From positions 1 through 58,556 of the forward strand of contig NZ_JSBW02000023.1 in assembly GCF_000772705.2 (NCBI RefSeq): DNA of 58,556 bases, written 5' to 3'. Below the pieces are notes generated by a model that searched no databases, was not told the DNA's origin, and was given only the letters and a program-made list of their open reading frames with translations. Shown here piece after piece: positions 36,769 through 45,242 of the stretch; position 1 is the stretch's first letter; each line of letters starts with the position of its first letter. A program made the translations under genes and the position numbers. Source of the stretch: Xanthomonas vasicola (GTDB lineage Bacteria > Pseudomonadota > Gammaproteobacteria > Xanthomonadales > Xanthomonadaceae).

Positions 36769-37826
36769 CACGCCCAGTACGAATTCGCGAATGGTGCGGC
36801 CGCGCGCGATGCGTGCAACGAAAAGTCCCACAAAAGGCGCCCAGCCGATCCACCAGGCCCAATAGAACACCGTCCAGTTGCCCTGCCAATCGGCACGGCC
36901 GCCATAGGCGTACACGTCGAAACTTTTGTTGACCACGCTGCCGAGATAGTCACCCAGGTTCTGCATCAGCGCATTGAGCAGGTACTGCGTTGGGCCGGCA
37001 AACAGCATCAACAACAACAGCGCAATCGCCAGCACCATGTTGATGTCCGACATCCAGTGCACGCCTTTTTAACGCCGGAGACCGCCACACAATGGCCGCG
37101 CCCATCATCGCCACGATCAGTGCCACCTGCACCCAATGCGTATGCGGCACATCCATCAAAGTGCTCAGGCCGGCGTTTAAATGCAGCACGCCAAAGCCCA
37201 TATCCGCGCCCAGGCCGAAGACGGTGGCCACGATGCCCAGCGCATCCACGGTATAGCCGATCGGCCCGTTGATGCGTTTGCCGATCAGTGGATACAACGC
37301 CGAGCGCAACGCAAGCGGCAAGTTATGGCGTAAGGCGAAATACGCCAAGGCCATGGCAGCCAGCGCGAACACGCCCCAGCCATGCAGGCCCCAATGCAGG
37401 AACAGCACCTGCATCGCCTGACGCGCGGATGCCTCGCCACTGCCGGTACCGCCCTGCGGCGGTTGCAGATAATGCGTCAGCGGTTCGGAGACGCAGAAGA
37501 ACAGCGTGATGCTGATGCCGGCCGCGAACAGCATGCCGGCCTAGGAGAGGTAGCTGAATTCCGGTTCGTCGTGATCGGCGCCGAGCTTGATGTTGCCGAA
37601 GCTGGACAAGGCCGTGGCGAGTACAAACACAAGATACAACGTCATCGCCAGCAGGCAGTACCAGCCAACATTGCGCGACGCCCAGATCTGCGCATCGAGC
37701 AGGACACCTCCTGATTCGAGCGGAAACAGCGACACCAGCAAGGCAAACGTGCACACGACCGTGGCTGCCAGCACGAACACCGGGCAGTGTGCGTACCGGC
37801 AACGTGTTTGGCGCTGTCGCACTCAT
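36760..37826 (-). pseudogene. betT: BCCT-family choline/betaine transporter remnant
   Basis: Fragments of one BCCT transporter in three frames. MSATAPNTLPVRT (from 37826) continues, after an extra base near 37785, as VFVLAATVVCTFALLVSLFPL and down to EPEFSYLS. A TAG at 37541-37543 replaces a Trp codon, after which AGMLFAAGISITLFF continues in the same frame. Two single-base losses near 37060-37090 then shift into MSDINMVLAIALLLLMLFAGP, and the gene ends in [12 protein letters not shown] at about 36763, where it meets betB without its C-terminal region. It imports choline or betaine in the intact family. Three frameshifts, one nonsense codon and a 3' deletion leave it inactive. Confidence 0.92.
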
Positions 37827-37870
37827 GGCGACGCACTCATACGATGCGTATCACGTGCTGTGCTCCCAAC

Positions 37871-37900
37871 GAAAAGCCGCCTGCGTGATCGCACAGGCGG
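37871..37900 (-). terminator. Intrinsic terminator after the EEP-family gene
   Basis: CCGCCTG and CAGGCGG arms around a 10-base loop are followed, on the minus strand, by CTTTTC. It lies 60 bases downstream of the EEP gene, between it and the betT remnant. Confidence 0.7.
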
Positions 37901-37959
37901 TGCGAGGGGTGTCAGCGGTCGAGTTCGCCAATACGAACCCATGTCACTTTTCTGGTTAT

Positions 37960-38727
37960 TTAACGCAGCAATTGCCGTGGCACGCGGATATCCATGCCCA
38001 CCGCGAGATGATCTGAAAACGCAGCAGGAATCGCCTCGGTATGTTCGATCACCAGACTGTCGCTGACCAGAATGTGGTCGATCGCCCGGTCCGGACGCCA
38101 GCTGGGAAAGGTGTGTACTTCGCAGCTCGGCGGTTGCAGACGAGTATGGCGATAGAGCGACTGCATTTCCGGTCGATCGGCCATGCAATTGAAATCGCCC
38201 ATCAACATCGCGTTGGGATGGTCGGACAACAGTTCGGCGATGAAGGCCAGCTGGGCCATGCGCGAGTTCGCGCCCAGCGACAGATGCGCCACCGCCACGG
38301 CCAAACCATCGCGGCCTTCGCCGAATTTGGCCAGCAGGATGCCGCGTCCGCCGATGCGGCCGGGCAGGGCGTGATCCTGCACTTCCACCGGTTCCAGCTT
38401 GCTCAGCAAACCATTCGCACTGGAGGCCACCCCGCCCATGCGGCGGTTGGGTTGATGGCTCCAGTAATCGAAGCCGGCGCGCTCGGCCAGATAGTGGGTC
38501 TGGTTGGTGAAGCCCGAGCGCAAGCTGCCGGGGTCGGCCTCCTGCAAGCCGACGATGTCGCGTTCGCCGACCAGCTTGGCGATGCTGTCCAGGCTGGTGC
38601 GCTTGCTGCCCAGCGGCAATGCGTGCGACCAGCTGCGCGTCACATAGTCGCTGTAACGGCGGGTGCTGGAGCCGGCCTGGATATTGGCGGTCAGCACCCG
38701 CAGGGTGCGCGATTCCGAAGCGTTCAC
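37960..38727 (-). CDS. Endonuclease/exonuclease/phosphatase family protein
   Basis: 255 residues of the EEP fold: VLTANIQAG (metal ligand Asn), GLQEADPG (Glu), VAHLSLGANSRMAQL, GDFNCM (Asp-Asn), then DHILVSDSL and the terminal SDHLAVGMDI His. All five catalytic elements are present. The family covers DNases, sphingomyelinases and phosphoinositide phosphatases; without a signal peptide it is probably cytoplasmic. A GTG at 38727 is chosen because the alternative at 38766 overlaps dsbA by 20 bases; either is weakly supported. It shares a direction with the two dsbA-like genes and cytochrome c4. Confidence 0.82.
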   Translation of the reverse strand: MNASESRTLRVLTANIQAGSSTRRYSDYVTRSWSHALPLGSKRTSLDSIAKLVGERDIVGLQEADPGSLRSGFTNQTHYLAERAGFDYWSHQPNRRMGGVASSANGLLSKLEPVEVQDHALPGRIGGRGILLAKFGEGRDGLAVAVAHLSLGANSRMAQLAFIAELLSDHPNAMLMGDFNCMADRPEMQSLYRHTRLQPPSCEVHTFPSWRPDRAIDHILVSDSLVIEHTEAIPAAFSDHLAVGMDIRVPRQLLR

Positions 38728-38746
38728 GACGTTGCGTTCGCTCGAC

Positions 38747-39562
38747 TCACTTGGCCAGCGTGGCACGTTCGCGCGCGATCAGGTGATCGGCAATGCGCAG
38801 CATGTCCGGGAAGCTCTGGCCCTTGACCAGGTACTTGCCGTTGATGATCAGCGACGGCGTGCCGGTGATCTTGCTGCGGGTGGCGAACTGCTTGGCGCGG
38901 TTGGTCTTGGCCGAGACGCCGAAGCTGCTCATGGTGTCGATGAAGGTCTTCTGGTCCACGCCGTACTTGGCGTAGAACGCAGCGATGTCCTGCACCGAAT
39001 CCTTGCCGCGCTCGCCCTTGAGGGTCTGGTCGACATGGATGGCCTTGTACAGCGCTTCGTGGGTCTTTTCCTGCACGCCCAGTGTTTCGGCGGCATAGAA
39101 GGCACGGCCGTAGTCATCCCACGGGCCGCCGAACATGGCCGGCACATAGACGAAATGCACGTCCGAGGGCAGGCCGGCCTTCCACGGCCCGATCAGCGGC
39201 TGGAACGCATTGCAGGCGGGGCAGACATAGCCGAAGACTTCGGCCACTTCGATCTTGCCGGCGGCTTGCTGATACGGCTGGCCACCGTCGATGTCCAGAT
39301 AATCTGTGCCGGCGACCGGCTCCGGGCCATTCGGCGCGCGCGGCGCAGCGCTGGGCGCGGCAGACGGCGGAGTGGTGGCGCTTTCGCCGACTGCAGGCGG
39401 GGCGGCGGGATCTGCGGCCGGGGCAGCGGCAGCAGGCGTGGGCGCCGTTTCGGCAGCTGGGGTGGTGGCGGCAGGTGCGGTATCGGACGAGCCGTCCTGC
39501 GCCTTGCAGGCGACCAGGATCGGCAACAGCGCCATCAGCGTCAGGGCGAAGCGGGTCTTCAT
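38747..39562 (-). CDS. dsbA: DsbA-type thiol:disulfide interchange lipoprotein (CPAC)
   Basis: 271 residues. Lipoprotein signal LMALLPILVACKA (lipobox VAC) and a long Ala/Pro/Thr-rich linker (about 25-75) precede a DsbA-like thioredoxin domain. The active site is CPAC (EVFGYVCPACNAFQP), not the usual CPHC, and the cis-proline loop is GTPSLIING. It is expected to oxidise or handle protein disulfides in the periplasm. The linker would let the domain reach away from the membrane. The ATG at 39562 is chosen; the frame is open to 39625. The next gene is a second DsbA-like copy. Confidence 0.9.
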   Translation of the reverse strand: MKTRFALTLMALLPILVACKAQDGSSDTAPAATTPAAETAPTPAAAAPAADPAAPPAVGESATTPPSAAPSAAPRAPNGPEPVAGTDYLDIDGGQPYQQAAGKIEVAEVFGYVCPACNAFQPLIGPWKAGLPSDVHFVYVPAMFGGPWDDYGRAFYAAETLGVQEKTHEALYKAIHVDQTLKGERGKDSVQDIAAFYAKYGVDQKTFIDTMSSFGVSAKTNRAKQFATRSKITGTPSLIINGKYLVKGQSFPDMLRIADHLIARERATLAK

Positions 39563-39653
39563 CGGATTGGATCTCCAGCGTGGGGCGAGAAAAGGGCCGG
39601 ACGGCCGCGGGGCGCATGATGCCACGCGCGGCCGTCGCTGGCGGTTATGCGGT

Positions 39654-40304
39654 TCAGCGCCTGGCTGGCGCCGCGTGCTCGCGGGCGATCAAATAGTCGG
39701 CAATGCGCAGCATGTCCGGGTAATTGCGCGCGCCGATCAGGTAGCGGCCGTTGACGATGATCGCCGGCGTCCCGGGAATCTTGCTGCGCAGCGCGAACTC
39801 GCGTGCGGCCTTGAGCTTGGCATCCACCGCCTCACTTTTGTAGGTCTCGATGAAGCGCTGCTGCGGGATGCCGTAATTGGCGTAGAACGCGGCCAGTTCT
39901 TCCGGCGCCACGTTCTGGGTGGGCACGGTCTGCTTTTCATGGATGGCGTCGAACATGGCGCGATGGCTGCGCTTGGCCACGCCCAGCATGTCGGCGGCGA
40001 AGTAGGCACGCGCAAACGCGTCCCAGAAGCCGCCAAAGGCGGCCGGCACCGGGGTGAAGCGCACATACGACGGTTGCTTGGCCACCCAGGCTTCCAGTAC
40101 CGGCTCGAAATGCGCGCAGTGCGGGCAGGTGTAGCCGAAGACTTCGGTCACTTCGACCTTGCCGGCCAGCGGCGCGTACGGCTGGCCGCCGTCGATCAGG
40201 GTGTAGTCCTCACCTTCGAGCGGCGCGGCTTTTTTATCGGCGGCACAGGCCACCAGTGGCAACAGGAACAACACCAGCAGGGGCAGACGGGAAAGCAATT
40301 TCAT
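39654..40304 (-). CDS. dsbA: DsbA-type thiol:disulfide interchange lipoprotein (CPHC)
   Basis: 216 residues. Lipobox LVACA after MKLLSRLPLLVLFLLP, and a canonical DsbA active site CPHC (FGYTCPHCAHFEPVL) with cis-Pro GTPAIIVNGRY. It is about 45% identical by eye to the neighbouring CPAC protein, and the two start almost identically after the linker (DYTLIDGGQPY versus DYLDIDGGQPY), so they are a tandem duplication. Start at 40304 because similarity begins there. It is followed by the CPAC copy after 91 bases. Confidence 0.93.
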   Translation of the reverse strand: MKLLSRLPLLVLFLLPLVACAADKKAAPLEGEDYTLIDGGQPYAPLAGKVEVTEVFGYTCPHCAHFEPVLEAWVAKQPSYVRFTPVPAAFGGFWDAFARAYFAADMLGVAKRSHRAMFDAIHEKQTVPTQNVAPEELAAFYANYGIPQQRFIETYKSEAVDAKLKAAREFALRSKIPGTPAIIVNGRYLIGARNYPDMLRIADYLIAREHAAPARR

Positions 40305-40398
40305 GCGGGCTCCGTGGGGGCAAGGGGAAGGGCGGGAAATGACAACGCCGGTCACGGGACCGGCGTCGTGAAGCGGTGTGGCAACGGCAGGTGTCAGC

Positions 40399-41196
40399 TT
40401 ACGAGCGTGCGGGTGCTCCGGCAGGCGGCTGCGCCGCTGCAGCATCGTCGGCACGATCATGCAGGCCCTGCAGATAGCTGGCCAGCGCCTGGATCTCCTG
40501 CTCGGTCAGCGGATGCGCCACCTGCGCCATGATATTGAACAGCGCCGGATTGCGCTCCTGGGTGGTGCCGGCCTGGTATTCCTTCAGGCGCCGCGCCACG
40601 TACTCGGCGTGCTGGCCGCCCAGACGCGGATAGGCCGGGCCCGGATTGCCGCCGCCGGCCGGCCCATGGCAGGCCATGCAGGCCGGCACGCCGCGCGCGA
40701 TATCGCCACCGCGGTAGAGCTTCTCGCCGACCTCGTAGAACTTCATGCCCTGGTAGGGGCCCTCGGCAATCGCCGCGTCGTCGGCGACACCAGAGGAGGC
40801 CTTCTGGGTCGCGAAATAAGCGCCCAGGTCGCGCATGTCCTGCGCGGTGAGGTCCTTGACGAACGGCACCATCACCGCCGACATGCCGGTATTGCGCTCG
40901 CCGCTGGCAATCAATGCCACCTGATGCGCAACGTAGCGCTCGGTTTGCCCGGCAATGCGTGGGTACATCGCCACCGCCGGATTGCCGTCCGGGCCGTGGC
41001 AGGCCGCACACGCGGCGGCTTTGGTCTGGCCGGCCTTGGCATTGCCCCAGGTGGTCTTGGCCAGGTCTACCTCCAGCGGCGCAACGCGCACCGGCGGCGG
41101 ATCGGGGATCGGCGTGACCGCCGATTGCGCAAACGCCACGGCCGCAATGACCGGTACGGCAAGAGCGGCGAGGACTAGCACACGAGCATGGCGCAT
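40399..41196 (-). CDS. Diheme cytochrome c4-type protein
   Basis: 265 residues with a Sec signal peptide (MRHARVLVLAALAVPVIAAVAFA). Two heme c motifs: CAACH (near residue 66) and CMACH (near 174), each with a downstream Met axial ligand in a P-x-M context (MSAVMVPFV and NIMAQVAHPL). The second half repeats the first, as in cytochrome c4. It carries electrons in the periplasm towards terminal oxidases. The conserved arrangement engB-cytochrome c4-dsbA is found in many gammaproteobacteria. It is divergent from engB. Confidence 0.93.
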   Translation of the reverse strand: MRHARVLVLAALAVPVIAAVAFAQSAVTPIPDPPPVRVAPLEVDLAKTTWGNAKAGQTKAAACAACHGPDGNPAVAMYPRIAGQTERYVAHQVALIASGERNTGMSAVMVPFVKDLTAQDMRDLGAYFATQKASSGVADDAAIAEGPYQGMKFYEVGEKLYRGGDIARGVPACMACHGPAGGGNPGPAYPRLGGQHAEYVARRLKEYQAGTTQERNPALFNIMAQVAHPLTEQEIQALASYLQGLHDRADDAAAAQPPAGAPARS

Positions 41197-41340
41197 CAGC
41201 TAAAGCTCCGTATGGACCCGGCCCGCGCGCGTTGGGTACTGGCAGTGGCAGGCGTGCTTCGATTATCGACACGCCTTTGCGCCAGGGTCAACGCACAGTG
41301 CAGCAAAACTGCCAGGCCCCGAACGTGCGATCCTAGGGGG

Positions 41341-41964
41341 ATGTCGCTCCTTATCGAACAAGCCCGTTACCACCTGTCCGCCCATAACGCTCGGCAATTG
41401 CCCAACGATGGCGGCTTCGAGGTGGCCTTCGCCGGCCGCTCCAATGCCGGAAAATCCAGCGCGCTCAATGCGCTGACCCGCCAGAACTCGCTGGCGCGCG
41501 TGTCCAAGACACCCGGCCGCACCCAGCAGCTGGTGTTCTTCCAGATCCAGCCCGAGCGCTACCTGGTGGACCTGCCCGGCTACGGCTACGCCAAGGTGCC
41601 GCAGGACCTGCAGGCGCACTGGCAGGCTTTCATCGACCGCTATTTCCGCACCCGCGAAGCCTTGCGCGGATTGGTGGTGGTGATGGATATCCGCCACCCT
41701 CTGAAGGATTACGACCTGCAGATGCTCGGTTATGCGGCCGAACGCGGCCTGCCCGCACACGGGTTGCTGACCAAGGCCGACAAGCTCGGGCGTGGCCAGC
41801 AGATGCAGACCTTGCAGAAGGTCAAGAAGGAAGTGACCTCGCGCTTCGGCGACAGCGTGACCGTGCAGACCTACTCCGGCGAATCGCGCCAGGGTGTGGA
41901 CGAACTGCGCGGTATCGTCGGTGGTTGGCTGGGCCTGGATGTGGAAACCACCGCGGCGGAATGA
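41341..41964 (+). CDS. engB: Ribosome biogenesis GTPase EngB (YihA/YsxC)
   Basis: 207 residues. GRSNAGKSSALNAL is the P-loop, KTPGRTQQLVFFQ is G2, DLPGYGYAKV is G3 and TKADKL is G4. EngB acts in 50S subunit assembly. The ATG at 41341 (MSLLIEQARY) is chosen because similarity starts there; the frame is open from 41188. It stands alone, divergent from the cytochrome gene. Confidence 0.97.
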   Translation: MSLLIEQARYHLSAHNARQLPNDGGFEVAFAGRSNAGKSSALNALTRQNSLARVSKTPGRTQQLVFFQIQPERYLVDLPGYGYAKVPQDLQAHWQAFIDRYFRTREALRGLVVVMDIRHPLKDYDLQMLGYAAERGLPAHGLLTKADKLGRGQQMQTLQKVKKEVTSRFGDSVTVQTYSGESRQGVDELRGIVGGWLGLDVETTAAE

Positions 41965-42355
41965 TGCCGTGCAACACGATTGTCTGACGCGGGTGGATGC
42001 CCAGCGCGTCGTCATGGCGGCAGACTTCGGTCTGCCGTTGTCATTTCCACCAGCAGTGATCGGTGGCTCGCATGCGGAGCGATGCGCGGCCTGACCATTG
42101 GGTAGGGCGAGCATGACAATGCTTGCGGTGATGATCGGGCTGTGCAAGCGGATGCTGGCGCTGCGGAACGCGTAGCCCGCTCAGGTTGACCCGGATCACG
42201 CCATCGTCGCGATCGATGCCGGGCATGCATTGATGGAAATGTCATGCCCCGCGGGTGTCGCCAATCCTTTCGCGTCGGGCGGGTATAGTGCGGGCCTTGC
42301 GGTGGCTGGGGAGTATCCCCACATCGTCCCACCCCTTTCGTTTGCGAGCCTGCCC
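41965..42355. other. Gap between engB and gshA
   Basis: About 390 bases without a convincing gene; a short frame at 42230 leads into gshA. No hairpin with a T-run stands out. Confidence 0.4.
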
Positions 42356-43720
42356 TTGTCGAGTCCCAGCCACGTTGCCGAAACGCCTATCACCGAACGC
42401 GCGGAGTTGGTCCAGGTGCTGGCCTCTGGCGAGAAGCCGAGTGCGGACTGGCGGATCGGCACCGAGCACGAGAAGTTCGGCTTCCAGTTGGATGACCTGC
42501 GCGCGCCCACTTTTGAAGGCGCACGCGGCATCGAGGCCTTGCTGACCGGGCTGACCCGTTTTGGCTGGGAGCCGGTGCAGGAAAACGGCAACACCATCGC
42601 GCTGCTGCGCGACGGCGCGTCGGTAACGCTGGAACCAGCCGGGCAGCTGGAGCTCTCCGGCGCTGCGGTGGAAACCCTGCATCACACCTGCGTGGAAACC
42701 GGCACCCATCTGGACGAAGTGGCGCAGGTCGCCGGCGAGTTGCAGCTGGGGTTTCTGGGCATGGGCTTCCAGCCCAAGTGGCGTCGCGATGAGATGCCGT
42801 GGATGCCCAAGGGTCGCTACCAGATCATGAAGAACTATATGCCCAAGGTCGGCTCGCTTGGCCTGGACATGATGACGCGCACCTGCACGGTGCAGGTCAA
42901 CCTGGATTACGCCACCGAAGCGGACATGGTGAAGAAGTTTCGCGTGTCGCTGGCGTTGCAGCCGATCGCTACCGCGTTGTTCGCCGATTCGCCGTTCACC
43001 GAAGGCAAGCCGAACGGCTACCTGAGCTACCGCTCGCACATCTGGACCGATACCGATGCCGATCGCACCGGCATGCTGGATTTCGTGTTCGAAGACGGCT
43101 TCAGTTACGAGCGCTACGTCGATTATCTGCTCGATGTGCCGATGTATTTTTCCTACCGCGATGGCGTGTACCACGACGCCAGCGGGCAGAGCTTCCGCGA
43201 TTTCATGCAGGGCAAGCTGCCGGCGCTGCCGGGCGCGTTGCCGACGCTGCGCGACTGGTCTGACCACATGACCACCGCGTTTCCGGAAGTGCGGTTGAAG
43301 AAGTATCTGGAAATGCGCGGTGCCGATGCAGGCCCGTGGGATCGCCTGTGCGCGTTGTCGGCGTTCTGGGTGGGCCTGTTGTACGACCAGACCGCACTGG
43401 ATGCGGCCTGGGACTTGGTCAAGGATTTCAGCCCGACCGAGCGGCATGCGCTGCGCGACGGCGTGCCCAAGCACGCGTTGGGCTTGCCGTTCCGCAACGG
43501 CACGGCGCGCGATCTGGCAGTGGAAGCGGTCAACATCGCCCGCGAAGGCCTGCGTCGCCGTGCACGCCTGAACCGCGATGGGCAGGACGAAACCGGTTTT
43601 CTGGATGTGATCGCCGAGATCGCCGAAAGCGGCGTCACGGCGGCCGAACGCAAGCTGGCGCTGTATCACGGCGCATGGAACGGCGATATCGACCGCGTGT
43701 TCCGCGAGTTCGCTTACTGA
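42356..43720 (+). CDS. gshA: Glutamate-cysteine ligase, plant-type (GCS2)
   Basis: 454 residues from a TTG start (similarity begins at [12 protein letters not shown]). Conserved family segments: [51 protein letters not shown] and [18 protein letters not shown]. This is the GCS2 type shared by plants, alphaproteobacteria and xanthomonads, which differs in sequence from E. coli GshA. It makes gamma-glutamylcysteine for glutathione, which the formaldehyde operon at 50774-53758 depends on. Two cysteines near 115 and near 375 in plant enzymes form a redox switch; I could not place equivalents. The exact start is uncertain, as the frame is open from 42230. Confidence 0.88.
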   Translation: MSSPSHVAETPITERAELVQVLASGEKPSADWRIGTEHEKFGFQLDDLRAPTFEGARGIEALLTGLTRFGWEPVQENGNTIALLRDGASVTLEPAGQLELSGAAVETLHHTCVETGTHLDEVAQVAGELQLGFLGMGFQPKWRRDEMPWMPKGRYQIMKNYMPKVGSLGLDMMTRTCTVQVNLDYATEADMVKKFRVSLALQPIATALFADSPFTEGKPNGYLSYRSHIWTDTDADRTGMLDFVFEDGFSYERYVDYLLDVPMYFSYRDGVYHDASGQSFRDFMQGKLPALPGALPTLRDWSDHMTTAFPEVRLKKYLEMRGADAGPWDRLCALSAFWVGLLYDQTALDAAWDLVKDFSPTERHALRDGVPKHALGLPFRNGTARDLAVEAVNIAREGLRRRARLNRDGQDETGFLDVIAEIAESGVTAAERKLALYHGAWNGDIDRVFREFAY

Positions 43721-43782
43721 GATGTGCTCGTCGCCGAGCCAGATGCCGTGGCGGGCGATGCGAGTGCCAGCGTCACCGGATG

Positions 43783-44268
43783 TCAGTGCTGGGGTCTGTT
43801 CGCGGTGGGCGGTTGAAGGCGGGTCGCCGCACAGGACTGCATCGCCTTTTCGTCTTCCTGGGTTTCGATGCGGATCTTGCGCATCGAGGCGAGAGTGTGT
43901 TGGATGCCGAACAGGGTCAGCAGACGGCAGGCCTGGCTGGCTGAAAGTTCCGCTTCGATATCGGTGTAAGTGAACGTCGTCACGCCGCTTGCGTTGAAAC
44001 GCAGCGATTGAATGAAGCGCTTCCGCGAAGCCGGCGAAAGCAACGCAAGCGGGTTGGACGCATCCGCGTTCGCCAGGTAACGATCAAGTTGCTCGGTGGA
44101 ACGAATGGGAGCCGTTGGCAACCGCGAAGCGTCTTGTGCATCGACGTGCTTTGCCGCTGCCGCTGGTGCTGCGTCGGTCGGACGTGCCATCGCGCAATCA
44201 AGAAATCCTGCCGACACCCAGGTCACCGCTGCCAGCAATGCTGCCAGCCTTTTCGATTCCGGTTTCAT
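43783..44268 (-). CDS. Conserved secreted protein of unknown function (paralog of 44673-45242)
   Basis: 161 residues. A signal peptide (MKPESKRLAALLAAVTWVSAG to MARPT) precedes a domain with SPASRKRFIQSLRFNASGVT (about 80-99) and YTDIEAELSASQACRLLTLFG (about 104-124), then SMRKIRIETQEDEKAMQSC. The C-terminus is a short unstructured tail with one Cys. It is a clear paralog of the plus-strand gene at 44673-45242 (about half of the core identical) and lies head to head with it across 404 bases. It begins with an excellent AAGGAGA ribosome site. No known family is recognised. Confidence 0.8.
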   Translation of the reverse strand: MKPESKRLAALLAAVTWVSAGFLDCAMARPTDAAPAAAAKHVDAQDASRLPTAPIRSTEQLDRYLANADASNPLALLSPASRKRFIQSLRFNASGVTTFTYTDIEAELSASQACRLLTLFGIQHTLASMRKIRIETQEDEKAMQSCAATRLQPPTANRPQH

Positions 44269-44672
44269 TGCGATCTCCTTGGAGGCTCTCTCCGAGCGGC
44301 GCGATGGGAGAATTCGGTGAGATTGCCAACGATGGATGTCAATTCTCAGTGATGGATGGTGGTCGACGGGGGGGAGCGATGGGGGAGTTCTGAGTCTGTG
44401 TTGCCCTTCTCTTTTTTCTGCTTTGCGTCGCGCCGAGCAGGTGTTGACGTTGAGTCGGTATCGATATAGAAAAACGCAACGGTAGGCAAGAGCGAGGAGG
44501 TGGCGATCATCCATCGACCAGGATGATCTGAGTGTGGCAGTACACAAGATTTTTTTGATTAGAGCGTTGCTGAAACCTCCACTTTAGGCTTGCTTCGAAA
44601 ATTTCCAGTAGTAAAGCAAATACTTTGTTGTTCTCTAAATGAAGTAACACGTCTCACGAAAAAGGATCAATC
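44269..44672. promoter_or_regulatory. Divergent promoter region between the two paralogs
   Basis: 404 bases between the start codons of the two head-to-head paralogs. The part nearest the plus-strand gene is AT-rich (about 44535-44640) compared with the surroundings and contains a TTGATTAGAGC-like and TAAAGC-type AT-rich boxes, but no promoter can be fixed. Regulation of both genes from here is inferred from geometry. Confidence 0.4.
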
Positions 44673-45242
44673 ATGAAGCTTGGAATGACGCATTGCGTTG
44701 CTGTTTTCTGCCTGGTGTCCGGTTTGTCGGTCAATGCGTCCGGGCGAGCTGAAGAAGTGTCGAGTAACACGGCCGCTGAGCAAGTTGCTGCATAGTTGGC
44801 TACCAATCAGGATGCACAGAAAGCATTGCGGTTGAGAACGGCTCAGATTCATTCTGCCGAAGGTCTCGCGCAATACCTGGTCAAAGCAGATGCCTCCAGT
44901 CCGATTAATTTGCTTTCCCCCGCTGCAAGGAAAAGGTTTGTCGAATCCTTGCGTTTCAACGCATCCGGTGTGACATCGTTTAGATACAGCGATATAGAAG
45001 CAGAGCTTTCGGCTAGTCAGGCGTATCGGCTACTGTCGCTGTTTGGGTTGGAAAGCAAGGTCTCCAGCATGCGAAAGATTCGCGTCGATTCCGAAGAAGA
45101 CAGAGCCGTGAGTCGGGCCTATCCAGCGTCAACCTTCACTCCTGACCGGCGCCAAGGCGAAGATGATCATAAAGATTACGCGTGCATAGGCAATCATACT
45201 TGCGAGGAAAGCGTAGGTAAGATTTGCATGAGCGGGTGCTGA
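44673..45242 (+). pseudogene. Secreted paralog with four-cysteine C-terminal tail, amber codon at 44793
   Basis: ATG 44673 follows AAAGGATCAATC. A signal peptide (MKLGMTHCVAVFCLVSGLSV) and a short linker end at a TAG (44793-44795), after which the same frame continues to 45242 with the paralog's core (SPAARKRFVESLRFNASGVT; YSDIEAELSASQAYRLLSLFG). The last 20 or so residues, absent from the paralog, carry Cys in the pattern C-x5-C-x7-C-x3-C, ending at the stop. A TTG directly after the TAG could restart translation but without a signal peptide. The TGA overlaps the ATG of the next gene (TGATG). A read-through or cysteine-rich peptide precursor is possible; a simple nonsense mutation is the plainer reading. 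Confidence 0.72.

Noticed and set aside
42242..43669. A 475-residue open frame opposite gshA on the minus strand
   Set aside because: It mirrors a certain gene and has the composition of a high-GC antisense frame; no family likeness.
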